Below are positions 1 through 6,672 of a stretch of DNA of 14,275 nucleotides, piece by piece. The notes under the pieces are model-generated. The model searched no databases. It saw nothing but the letters and a program-made list of their open reading frames with translations, and was not told the origin of the DNA. Source of the DNA: an uncultured Blautia sp. (GTDB lineage Bacteria; Bacillota; Clostridia; Lachnospirales; Lachnospiraceae). Positions within the stretch are counted from its first letter, which is position 1; the number at the start of each line of letters is the position of its first letter. The position numbers and the translations under genes were made by a program. The stretch spans positions 1 to 14,275 of the forward strand of contig URHH01000061.1 of NCBI GenBank assembly GCA_900547615.1, read 5' to 3'.

Positions 1-1005
1 CGGAAAAGAAAACCCCGCTCCCAGAGGTAGTGCTGCTACACCTGCCATAGAAATACCAGTCAGAACTGCGTGTACACCGTAAAGTGCAGGCGCAAGGAAC
101 ATGAAGGAGAATTCCAGAGGCTCAGTAACACCGTTGAAGAAGGAAGCGATAGCTGCGGAAAGAAGAAGACCTGCTGCCACTTTCTTCTTTGTGTCTTTAG
201 CTGTGTGATACATAGCAAGAGCTGCTGCCGGAAGACCGAACATCATAACCGGGAAGAAACCGGACATGTACATACCAGTCTGTCCAAGAACCCCCCCCTC
301 TGCGTTGCCCCAGAATTTAGCAATATCGTTAATTCCTGCAACGTCAAACCAGAATACGGAGTTCAGTGCGTGATGCAGACCGAACGGGATAAGCAGACGG
401 TTGAAGAAACCGTAAATACCAGCGCCCACCGGTCCAAGGTTCATAATAAACTCGCCTAATGCAACAAGTGCATTGTAAACGATTGGCCATACGAAGAACA
501 GAACAAAGCTGGATACAAGTGATGCGCCTGCTGTAACGATGGCAACACATCTCTTTCCACTGAAGAAGGAGAACGCATCTGGAAGTTTTGTGTTCTTAAA
601 TTTGTTGTAACAAGCTGCTGCAATAAGACCGCACAGAATACCGATAAACTGTGTCTGAGTCTTTGCAAATGCAGGGTCAACTTCTTCTACTGCTGTTTTT
701 GTAAGCATAGATACAACGCTTGTAGAAAGAAGTGTAGTTGTCATGATCCAGGAAACAAGTCCTGCAAGACCTGCTGTACCGTCGTTGTCGTCAGACATAC
801 CAACAGCAACACCGATAGCAAAAAGAATTGGCATCTGATCGATCAGACATCCGCCGCCTTTTAATAAGAACGCTGCGATTACATTATTTGCACCCCAGCC
901 TGTAGGATCGATCCAGTAACCGATTCCCTGAAGAATAGCTGCAACCGGAAGACATGCAACCGGAAGCATAAGAGATTTTCCTAATCTCTGAAGATACTTC
1001 ATCAT
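1..1005 (-). CDS. PTS EIIC, glucose/N-acetylglucosamine family (partial, 3' end outside window)
   Basis: This is the membrane channel of a sugar PTS, importing and phosphorylating a hexose or amino sugar. I translated the minus strand from the ATG at 1005 and the frame stays open to base 1, giving about 335 codons; the C-terminus, and any fused EIIB domain, lies outside. Family marks are the N-terminal QRLGKSLMLPVACLPVAA, the SFFSGKR block, NRLLIPFGLHHALN with its conserved histidines, and the GVTEPLEFSFMFLAP sugar-site block. The stretch TGMYMSGFFPVMMFGLP resembles E. coli NagE more than PtsG as I remember them, so GlcNAc is my preferred substrate, but glucose is not excluded. A GGAGG lies 9 bases before the first of two adjacent ATGs. 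It is the last gene seen in the operon, 110 bases after EIIA. A run of eight C at 291-298 does not break the frame. Confidence 0.9.
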   Translation of the reverse strand, partial: MMKYLQRLGKSLMLPVACLPVAAILQGIGYWIDPTGWGANNVIAAFLLKGGGCLIDQMPILFAIGVAVGMSDDNDGTAGLAGLVSWIMTTTLLSTSVVSMLTKTAVEEVDPAFAKTQTQFIGILCGLIAAACYNKFKNTKLPDAFSFFSGKRCVAIVTAGASLVSSFVLFFVWPIVYNALVALGEFIMNLGPVGAGIYGFFNRLLIPFGLHHALNSVFWFDVAGINDIAKFWGNAEGGVLGQTGMYMSGFFPVMMFGLPAAALAMYHTAKDTKKKVAAGLLLSAAIASFFNGVTEPLEFSFMFLAPALYGVHAVLTGISMAGVAALPLGAGFSFP

Positions 1006-1079
1006 AGTAGATTTCCTCCTCTTTCCTTCTCTAAATCCCTTTTTGCACAATGAAGACTGTAAAACACCCCTCATCATTT

Positions 1080-1109
1080 ATTTTATACCGGAGAATCCGG
1101 TCATAAAAT
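1080..1109 (-). other. Intergenic hairpin between EIIA and EIIC genes
   Basis: ACCGGA (1087-1092) and TCCGGT (1096-1101) form a perfect stem around a GAA loop. It is extended by ATTTTAT against ATAAAAT with one bulged base, for about 13 pairs in all. On the minus strand it is followed by A-rich rather than T-rich sequence, so it is not a standard intrinsic terminator. It may be an mRNA processing or 3'-end stabilising element giving more EIIA than EIIC; that role is inferred. Confidence 0.5.
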
Positions 1110-1115
1110 CCATAA

Positions 1116-1604
1116 TTATTTTGCCTTGATTCTTACTACGTCATCTCCCGGCTCTACTTCTTTTCCGGAAATTCCTTCAACAGATGCGTAATCGTCTGTA
1201 TTACATACAAGTACAGGTGTGATAATGTCATATCCCTCGCCTTTTAAGAACTCAAGGTCTGCTTCAAGCATTAAGTCGCCTTTTTTTACTTTATCCCCTG
1301 CCTGTACATGGGCTTTAAAACCTTTTCCTTTTAAGTTTACCGTATCAAGTCCTACATGAACAAGAATCTCCGCTCCGTTGGAAGCGTTTAAGCTCACTGC
1401 ATGAAGCGTATCAAAAACCATTGCGATTTCTCCGTCTGCAGGCGCGCAGATCTTTCCCTCTGAAGGAATGACAGCAACGCCCTGTCCCAGCATTCCGGAA
1501 TTAAAGGTCGGGTCGTTTACTTCTTTTAAGTCTACCGCTTTTCCTTTTGCCGGAGAACCCAGCATATATCCATCGTCCTGTTTTTTCTTTAAAAAACCAA
1601 ACAT
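1116..1604 (-). CDS. PTS EIIA component, glucose family (Crr-like)
   Basis: This is a cytoplasmic 162-residue phosphocarrier that takes phosphate from HPr and passes it to EIIB. It is the usual size of a stand-alone glucose-type EIIA (E. coli Crr is 169). The phosphorylatable histidine is His83 in EILVHVGLDTV and the partner histidine is His68 in DTLHAVSL; both sit in the family pattern PxDGEI...H...H. The N-terminus MFGFLKKKQDDG is short and basic like Crr. AGGAGG is 7 bases before the ATG, and the gene starts 11 bases after the preceding gene. It is encoded separately from EIIC, unlike many Firmicutes EIICBA fusions, so it could also serve other glucose-family permeases. Confidence 0.95.
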   Translation of the reverse strand: MFGFLKKKQDDGYMLGSPAKGKAVDLKEVNDPTFNSGMLGQGVAVIPSEGKICAPADGEIAMVFDTLHAVSLNASNGAEILVHVGLDTVNLKGKGFKAHVQAGDKVKKGDLMLEADLEFLKGEGYDIITPVLVCNTDDYASVEGISGKEVEPGDDVVRIKAK

Positions 1605-1615
1605 TCCATTTCCTC

Positions 1616-2656
1616 CTATTTATACTCGAAGTAGTCTACAAATGTCATACGGCTTACCGCCTCTTTTTCTGTGAGGTAACGGTTGCCTGCAAGCGCCTTT
1701 GACTTGGCTCCGCTGGCGTCAATATATATCTTCTGTCCGTCTATTACTGTCTCACATAAAACATAAGTCTCTCCGTCTGTCCACTGGCTGTTCCATGTTC
1801 CCATCACTACATGGGAATTGATTCCCGCTCTTCTGCAGAGCTCGGAAAAAATCTTTCCGTATCCCAGAATGCTCGCCTTCTTTTCTTTCAGGGCAGCCAG
1901 ATGATTATAGGGATATACCTGTTCCAGCATCTCTCCCATATTGTCAAGCTCCTGGGCTTTCTCTGCCGCATCGTCGGCAATCTTCATGTTTTCATCAAGC
2001 CATTTGCGGAAATAATCTGCTGTCGTCTTCTCCCCTGCGCCTTCCGGTATTCCGGCGAGGATCTCGTCCATGACTTTTTCCGTCTCTTCCTGCATTTCAC
2101 GGATTTTCTCTACTTTTTCTTCATCATTTACAGAAAATCCTTTCTGGATCTCCTCTATATTGATCAGAGTTCCGTCATCTGCAAACTGTCCGAAAAGTTC
2201 AATCCCCTCCGCACAGGACAAAAACAGCACAACTTTTGCGATTTTCTTATCTACCAGACGCATTGGGTCTTTATCCTCATGGAAAACGTAAACTCCGTCC
2301 TCTGTCATGGGAATATCAATAAACCCGTAAAAGTAATTATTTCCTTCGTACTCTAAGGCAGTCAGAATCCTCTGGTACTCTTTTCCGCTCAGCGGATTGG
2401 GAAGCGTTAAAACTCCGCCTTCCAGATTTTCCATTTTCTGTCTCAGAAACTCATAATCTTCATACTCTCTCTGGGTAAGCTGTCCGGAATAATATTTATT
2501 CTCTTCAATAGCTTCCCCTCTCGGAGAATCTGCAAGTGTGTCATACACAGATTGAGACGTTGCATTTTTTCTCTGTAATCCCAGGAATGCAAAAAGAACA
2601 AGTGCAGCAAGGCCAATGATGACAGCAGCCTTTTTATGCCTGCGAATATAATTCAT
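1616..2656 (-). CDS. Membrane-anchored transglutaminase-fold protein, catalytic residues lost
   Basis: The protein has 346 residues. Residues 1-10 are basic (NYIRRHKK) and 11-27 form one hydrophobic segment without a lipobox, so a signal anchor with the rest outside the membrane is likely. Residues 178-245 are highly charged and probably helical. The C-terminus (about 250-320) aligns by eye with the transglutaminase-like core: ILGYGKIFSELCRRAGI matches the segment that normally begins with the catalytic Cys, and YVLCETVIDGQKIYIDAS matches the His/Asp segment. The Cys position is Ile263 and the His position is Tyr298; only the Asp (Asp313) remains. It is therefore probably non-enzymatic, perhaps a binding or sensor protein. 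It lies 10 bases after ptsI and 11 before EIIA, in the same operon, with GGAGAAGCGAC before the ATG. The function is unknown; I can support only the fold and anchoring. Confidence 0.75.
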   Translation of the reverse strand: MNYIRRHKKAAVIIGLAALVLFAFLGLQRKNATSQSVYDTLADSPRGEAIEENKYYSGQLTQREYEDYEFLRQKMENLEGGVLTLPNPLSGKEYQRILTALEYEGNNYFYGFIDIPMTEDGVYVFHEDKDPMRLVDKKIAKVVLFLSCAEGIELFGQFADDGTLINIEEIQKGFSVNDEEKVEKIREMQEETEKVMDEILAGIPEGAGEKTTADYFRKWLDENMKIADDAAEKAQELDNMGEMLEQVYPYNHLAALKEKKASILGYGKIFSELCRRAGINSHVVMGTWNSQWTDGETYVLCETVIDGQKIYIDASGAKSKALAGNRYLTEKEAVSRMTFVDYFEYK

Positions 2657-2666
2657 GTCGCTTCTC

Positions 2667-4286
2667 CTATTCCATTTCCCGGATGATTTTACGGAGTTTT
2701 AAGATCATAGACGGCGCTACGGAAAGCTCGTCCACTCCCATATTTACAAATTCTTCTGTAAGCTCCGGATCTGCACCAAGCTCACCGCAGATGCCTGCCC
2801 ATTTTCCTTCTTTATGCGCATTGTCCACAACCATTTTGATCATTCTCAGAATCGCCTTATGATGCGGTCTGTAAAATGGGTCAAGTTTTTCATTCTGACG
2901 GTCAATGGCAAGTGTATACTGAGTCAGGTCATTTGTTCCGATACTGAAGAAATCCACCATTTTAGCAAGGTCGTCGCTGATCATAACAGCAGCCGGCGTC
3001 TCGATCATAACGCCTTCTTCCACATCTTTGTATGGAATTTCCGCTTCAGAAAGTTCTGCTTTTACCTCGCGGACAATCTGCCGGATTTGTTCCACTTCCT
3101 CAACAGAAGTGATCATGGGATACATGATCGCAAGATTTCCATATGCGGAAGCGCGGAACAGAGCGCGAAGCTGAACCTTGAAAATCTCAGGCTGTGTAAG
3201 ACAGATACGGATCGCTCTGTATCCGAGCGCCGGATTTTCTTCATGAGGGATTCCAAGATAATCCGCCTGTTTGTCAGCGCCAATATCAAGGGTACGGATA
3301 ATGACTTTTTTGCCCGCCATATTCTGTACTGCCTGTTTGTATGCCTGGAACTGCTCTTCCTCTCCCGGAAGCTCATTTCTTCCGATATAGAGGAACTCGC
3401 TTCTGAAAAGTCCGATTCCTCCCGCATCATTTTCAAGAACATAGCCCATATCGGAAACACTTCCGATATTTGCATAAAGCTTAATGCTTTTTCCGCTCTT
3501 TGTTACGTTCTCTTTTCCTTTTAAGGTCTGAAGAAGCGCCTGTTTCTCTTTTTCTTCTTCAATTTTTGTCTGAATAGAAGTTTTCACTTCTTCTGTCGGC
3601 TCTACATAAAACTCTCCTGTAAAACCGTCTACAGCGCCTTCTGTCCCTGTTGTAAGCGCTTCCAGATCCATATCCACGCCAATGAGCGCCGGAATATTCA
3701 TCATACGCGCGAGGATCGCCGTATGTGAATTTGCAGAACCGTGTACAGTGACAAACGCAAGAATTTTATCCTTGTCCATCTGTACTGTCTCGCTTGGAGA
3801 GAGGTCGTCTGCCACAACAATTACAGGCTCCTCCAGGTCAATGCCGTCTCCTCCGTGTCCGGAGAGATTTTTTACAAGACGCTTGGAAATATCTTTAATG
3901 TCTGCAGCTCTTGCCTTCATATAATCGTCGTCCATGCTTGCAAACATTTCAGAAAAATTATCTCCTGTGGAAGCAACTGCATATTCAGCATTTACCAGCT
4001 CTGTTGTGATAATGTTTTCGATGGACTCGTTGTAATCCTCGTCCTCCAGCATCATCTGATGAACCTCAAAGATAGCGGCGCTGGCTTCACCCACTTCTTT
4101 TACAGCTTTTTCATAAAGCTTCTGAAGCTGTTCCTGTGATGCGGCAACCGCAGACTTCACTCTCTGAATTTCAGCCTGAGGGTCTTCTATTTTTGTTCTT
4201 TTTACAATGTAATCATCTTTTTTCAGCACGGAAATCTTTCCCATTGCGATTCCCTTGTAAACTGATTTACCTTTCAAACACTGCAT
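2667..4286 (-). CDS. ptsI: PTS Enzyme I (phosphoenolpyruvate-protein phosphotransferase)
   Basis: This is the cytoplasmic entry enzyme of the PTS: it autophosphorylates from phosphoenolpyruvate and passes the phosphate to HPr. At 539 residues it is a little shorter than the usual 570-575. The N-terminal HPr-binding and phosphohistidine domains cover about 1-225, with the active histidine at His188 in GSANSHTAILAR. The barrel PEP-binding domain follows, with GLFRSEFLY (Arg295), RTLDIGADKQ, IGTNDLTQYTLAIDR and the catalytic Cys500 in GICGELGAD. The usual GGRTSH before the active histidine is GSANSH here. A weak AGGGA precedes the ATG. The gene follows ptsH by 48 bases and precedes the transglutaminase-fold gene by 10. 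Confidence 0.97.
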   Translation of the reverse strand: MQCLKGKSVYKGIAMGKISVLKKDDYIVKRTKIEDPQAEIQRVKSAVAASQEQLQKLYEKAVKEVGEASAAIFEVHQMMLEDEDYNESIENIITTELVNAEYAVASTGDNFSEMFASMDDDYMKARAADIKDISKRLVKNLSGHGGDGIDLEEPVIVVADDLSPSETVQMDKDKILAFVTVHGSANSHTAILARMMNIPALIGVDMDLEALTTGTEGAVDGFTGEFYVEPTEEVKTSIQTKIEEEKEKQALLQTLKGKENVTKSGKSIKLYANIGSVSDMGYVLENDAGGIGLFRSEFLYIGRNELPGEEEQFQAYKQAVQNMAGKKVIIRTLDIGADKQADYLGIPHEENPALGYRAIRICLTQPEIFKVQLRALFRASAYGNLAIMYPMITSVEEVEQIRQIVREVKAELSEAEIPYKDVEEGVMIETPAAVMISDDLAKMVDFFSIGTNDLTQYTLAIDRQNEKLDPFYRPHHKAILRMIKMVVDNAHKEGKWAGICGELGADPELTEEFVNMGVDELSVAPSMILKLRKIIREME

Positions 4287-4334
4287 GCTTTTCCCTGCCG
4301 TTTCTTATGATTTTCAAACTTTTTCCGCTAATAA

Positions 4335-4592
4335 TTACAGATTTTCTTCGAAAAATGCTTTGATTCCCTGGAAAGCTGTCTCTTCATCGCTTCCCTCAAC
4401 CTGAACCTCTACTGTGTTGCCGCATTTTACTGCAAGTCCCATAAGAGCCATTAATCTTGTCACATCAACACTTTTTCCGTCTTTGATAAGCGTGATCTTG
4501 CTCTCATATTTTTTTGCTTCTTTTGCAAGGATACCTGCCGGTCTTGCGTGGATTCCCAGTTCATCTTTTATTGTGTACTCAAAGCTTTTCAT
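4335..4592 (-). CDS. ptsH: HPr phosphocarrier, His15 present, Ser46 replaced by Arg
   Basis: This 85-residue HPr accepts phosphate from Enzyme I at His15 (GIHARPAG, residues 13-20) and hands it to EIIA. Length and fold pattern are normal. The second conserved block reads KSVDVTRLMALMGLAV. In ordinary Firmicutes HPr the matching block is KSVNLKSIMGVM, where Ser46 is phosphorylated by HPr kinase to drive CcpA-mediated catabolite repression. Aligned without gaps from His15, residue 46 here is Arg, read directly from the codon AGA. Phosphotransfer should work, but Ser46 control should not. The ATG follows a GGGAG, and the gene sits between the antiterminator gene and ptsI. Confidence 0.96.
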   Translation of the reverse strand: MKSFEYTIKDELGIHARPAGILAKEAKKYESKITLIKDGKSVDVTRLMALMGLAVKCGNTVEVQVEGSDEETAFQGIKAFFEENL

Positions 4593-4639
4593 TTTAAAAT
4601 TCTCCCTTCATTAGATAAAAATATATTTCAACTGATGAC

Positions 4640-4655
4640 TGCAGATTATTCTGCA
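4640..4655 (-). other. Hairpin between antiterminator gene and ptsH
   Basis: TGCAGA and TCTGCA form a perfect 6-bp stem around a 4-base loop in the 87-base gap between the antiterminator gene and ptsH. Downstream on the minus strand the sequence is U-rich (ATATATTTTTATC) but not directly after the stem. It may be a weak attenuator or processing site; the role is inferred. Confidence 0.35.
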
Positions 4656-4679
4656 TCAAAGCTGAACTCTCTCTTTTCA

Positions 4680-5504
4680 TTATGACGCAATCATCCTCTG
4701 GATATGTATTGCGAGAAATCCTGTCTCCTCCGGCAGAAGCTTTTTCTGAAGCGCCGTTTCCATATTTCCGCATATTTGCTCTGCGATTTTCAATGCTTTC
4801 GGATATTTGTTTTTCACAAAATCATTTAAATCCACATTGACCGCTTCCCCTGTTTTCGCCCGCACAGCCATATAATATAAATGGCTCATAAGGCGGATAT
4901 AATTCAGGGATTCCTTCTGAAGCTCCCTGCCGCCCATCTTTTCTATGGTCTGCATGCTTTCATCTATGATCTGCGTCGTTTTTAATGTATCGGATACCTG
5001 CTCGTTGGACAGACCGGAGTGAATGTGGAGGGCAATAAAACCAGCCTCATCATCAGAAATACGGTAGCCTGTCATTTTTTCTATAATTTTCCTGCTCTCC
5101 ATTGCAACGGCATACTCTTTTCCAAAAAGAATCTTAATATCCGGAATAAAAGGATTCGGAAGAAAAATATTATCTTTCTCTCTTTTCACAGCGAAAGCAA
5201 TATGATCTGCCAGGGGAAGCAGAATATCCCCGCTCACAGAATCAAATACCTTTTCCGCTTCTGCAATAATTTTTCCCGCAGTCTCAATATAAACAGGATC
5301 GATGGTATTTACCATATTTATAGCTGAACTGCTCTCTTCTCTTGCTACCGGTGTATACACCTGAATTTCTTCTCTGGGGTCTATCCTGTCTCCTGCCCTT
5401 TTTCCAAATCCGATTCCTTTTCCCAACAGGATTCTCTCGTTTCCGCTGTCCTTCTCTTTTGCCAGAAGCGCGTTGTTATTTAAAATTTTTGAAATGCAGT
5501 ACAT
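4680..5504 (-). CDS. BglG/LicT/GlcT-family transcriptional antiterminator
   Basis: This RNA-binding regulator keeps transcription going past a leader terminator when its PTS sugar is present. Its 274 residues match the family. Residues 1-55 are the CAT RNA-binding domain (KILNNNALLAKE, GKGIGFGKRAGDRID). PRD1 is about 65-170 and PRD2 about 175-274. The four PRD histidines phosphorylated by HPr or EII in relatives are all present: His101 (LADHIAF), His160 (IALHIHSG), His208 (LMSHLYY) and His267 (LAIHIQR). It is the first gene of the PTS operon and its own leader carries a matching RAT site, so autoregulation is expected. AGGAG lies 6 bases before the ATG. The GlcT or LicT subtype cannot be fixed by eye. 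Confidence 0.94.
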   Translation of the reverse strand: MYCISKILNNNALLAKEKDSGNERILLGKGIGFGKRAGDRIDPREEIQVYTPVAREESSSAINMVNTIDPVYIETAGKIIAEAEKVFDSVSGDILLPLADHIAFAVKREKDNIFLPNPFIPDIKILFGKEYAVAMESRKIIEKMTGYRISDDEAGFIALHIHSGLSNEQVSDTLKTTQIIDESMQTIEKMGGRELQKESLNYIRLMSHLYYMAVRAKTGEAVNVDLNDFVKNKYPKALKIAEQICGNMETALQKKLLPEETGFLAIHIQRMIAS

Positions 5505-5556
5505 ATAAAACTCCTATATTGATGGTTCACCGGAGGCGTTTATCTCTGCCGGAGAT

Positions 5557-5622
5557 AAAAAAGGCATAAACTTACCCCGTTTTAATCATACATTTTATGA
5601 ATAAAACCGGACAGCTTATGCC
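5557..5622 (-). terminator. Leader intrinsic terminator controlled by antitermination
   Basis: On the minus strand GGCATAAGC (5622-5614) pairs with GTTTATGCC (5571-5563), with further pairing inside (GTTTTA with TAAAAC). The stem is followed at once by six T (5562-5557). Its left arm shares GGCATAAGC with the 3' half of the RAT site, so the two folds exclude each other, as in LicT/SacY-type leaders. It lies 53 bases before the antiterminator start codon. Confidence 0.88.
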
Positions 5623-5642
5623 TGCATCATCAGTAACACACT
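5613..5642 (-). promoter_or_regulatory. Ribonucleic antiterminator (RAT) site
   Basis: The minus strand carries GTTACTG, a 5-base loop ATGAT, then GCAGGCA, flanked by AGTGT and TAAGCT. This matches the BglG/SacY/LicT target, whose invariant core as I remember it is GTTACTG-loop-GCAGGCAAAACC. The protein encoded just downstream has the cognate RNA-binding domain. Stabilising this fold would block the overlapping terminator. Confidence 0.9.
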
Positions 5643-5682
5643 ATCAACGATTATGATTTCATTCAAATATGAACCTGCATAC

Positions 5683-5712
5683 ACTATATAGCATTTTACC
5701 ATTAGTCGTCAA
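5683..5712 (-). promoter_or_regulatory. Sigma-A promoter of the PTS operon
   Basis: The -35 is TTGACG (5712-5707). The -10 is TATATA (5690-5685, 16-base spacer, preceded by TGC as an extended -10) or TATAGT (5688-5683, 18-base spacer). Transcription would begin near 5677, about 35 bases before the RAT site, placing RAT and terminator in the untranslated leader. Confidence 0.75.
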
Positions 5713-5760
5713 GCTACATTTTTACCTAAATTGTGTCGAATTTTTTATGCAATTTTACCT
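5691..5760 (-). repeat. Three direct GGTAAAA repeats upstream of the PTS promoter
   Basis: On the minus strand AGGTAAAATTGC (from 5760), AGGTAAAAATG (from 5727) and TGGTAAAATGC (from 5701) share GGTAAAA plus a nearby TG. Start-to-start distances are 33 and 26 bases. One copy lies just upstream of the -35 and one within the promoter spacer. They could be regulator half-sites or chance in AT-rich DNA. Confidence 0.35.
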
Positions 5761-5763
5761 ATA

Positions 5764-6651
5764 TCAATTTTTCCGGCGCCTTCCGCAAAAATGATAGTAC
5801 GCGCCCAGCATTCCCGCATCATTTTTATGATATGCAAATTTTAAAGCCGTTTTCTCAAAAATACTGGGAACCAGGTATTTTTTAAGAGCACTCAGAATTT
5901 TATCTCTCAAAAATTCCTCCTGTGCCATAATGCCGCCGCCCAAAACAACTGTCTCCGGATTCAGAACATAACAGATATTTGCAATTCCTTTTCCGAGAAC
6001 ATCTGTCATTTCTTCGATGGCATTGCAGCAGATTTCATCTCCCTGTTTTGCAGCTTCAAAAACAGCTTTTCCGTTCCAGACGCTTTCCGGCTCTTTTTTT
6101 CTTGCCGCCACCTTCTTTGTGAGAATGCTGGCAGCTCCCAGAGTCTGAAAATCGCTGTCCATCATGTGCATATATCCCACCTCGCACGCGCTGTTGCTGA
6201 AACCGTGATACACCTTTCCGTCAAGAAGGATACAGCCGCCGATTCCTGTTCCTACGGTAAGCATCAGGGCGCTTTTGCTGCCCTTTGCGGCCCCGGAAAC
6301 ACCTTCTGCAAGTCCTGCGCAGTTTACATCGTTCTCTACCTCGCAGGGCAGGTGAAATTCTTTTTCGATCGCTTCTTTAAAATTCGTTCCCGCATACTCC
6401 GGGATCAGAGGCGCTGCATAGAAGATCATTCCTTTTTCTATATCTACCATACCGGCTGTGGAAATACATACGCCTAAAAGTTCTTCTTCTCTGAACTCTC
6501 CCACGATTTCCAGGATCTTCTCTAAAATAGAAGGTCCTCCTTTCCACGCTTCCGTATCTCTCTGAAATTTTTTCTCTATCTTTCCCTCTTCGTCCAGAAG
6601 TCCATATTTAATGGCTGTTCCACCAATATCGATGCTTACATACTTTCCCAT
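5764..6651 (-). CDS. nanK: ROK-family N-acetylmannosamine kinase (NanK)
   Basis: This ROK sugar kinase probably phosphorylates ManNAc from NanA to ManNAc-6-phosphate with ATP. It has 295 residues, typical for ROK kinases. The phosphate-binding motif is DIGGTAIK (8-15), the catalytic aspartate is Asp108 in ENDVNCA, and an adenosine-site segment TVGTGIGGCILLDGKVYHG follows. The usual zinc site, GH followed by CxCGxxGCxE, is missing: the protein reads EVGYMHM (157-163), then a short segment without cysteines. It ends the operon rpiR-nanE-nanA-nanK, 21 bases after nanA, with GGAGG before the ATG. Substrate is assigned from context; a glucokinase role is the main alternative. No convincing terminator follows it. 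Confidence 0.88.
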   Translation of the reverse strand: MGKYVSIDIGGTAIKYGLLDEEGKIEKKFQRDTEAWKGGPSILEKILEIVGEFREEELLGVCISTAGMVDIEKGMIFYAAPLIPEYAGTNFKEAIEKEFHLPCEVENDVNCAGLAEGVSGAAKGSKSALMLTVGTGIGGCILLDGKVYHGFSNSACEVGYMHMMDSDFQTLGAASILTKKVAARKKEPESVWNGKAVFEAAKQGDEICCNAIEEMTDVLGKGIANICYVLNPETVVLGGGIMAQEEFLRDKILSALKKYLVPSIFEKTALKFAYHKNDAGMLGAYYHFCGRRRKN

Positions 6652-6672
6652 AGCGCCCTCCGGAAACCCTGC

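Noticed and set aside
291..298. Run of eight C in the EIIC gene, possible frameshift or phase-variable tract
   Set aside because: Codon-by-codon reading on the minus strand keeps the same frame on both sides (AEGG, then VLGQTGMYMSG), so the gene is intact here.
1811..2356. Plus-strand open frame of 181 codons
   Set aside because: It is antisense to the transglutaminase-fold gene, with no ribosome site; the minus-strand gene fits the operon.
2814..3524. Long plus-strand open frame of 236 codons
   Set aside because: It lies wholly antisense to ptsI, has no ribosome site or recognisable domain, and its composition follows from the codons of ptsI.
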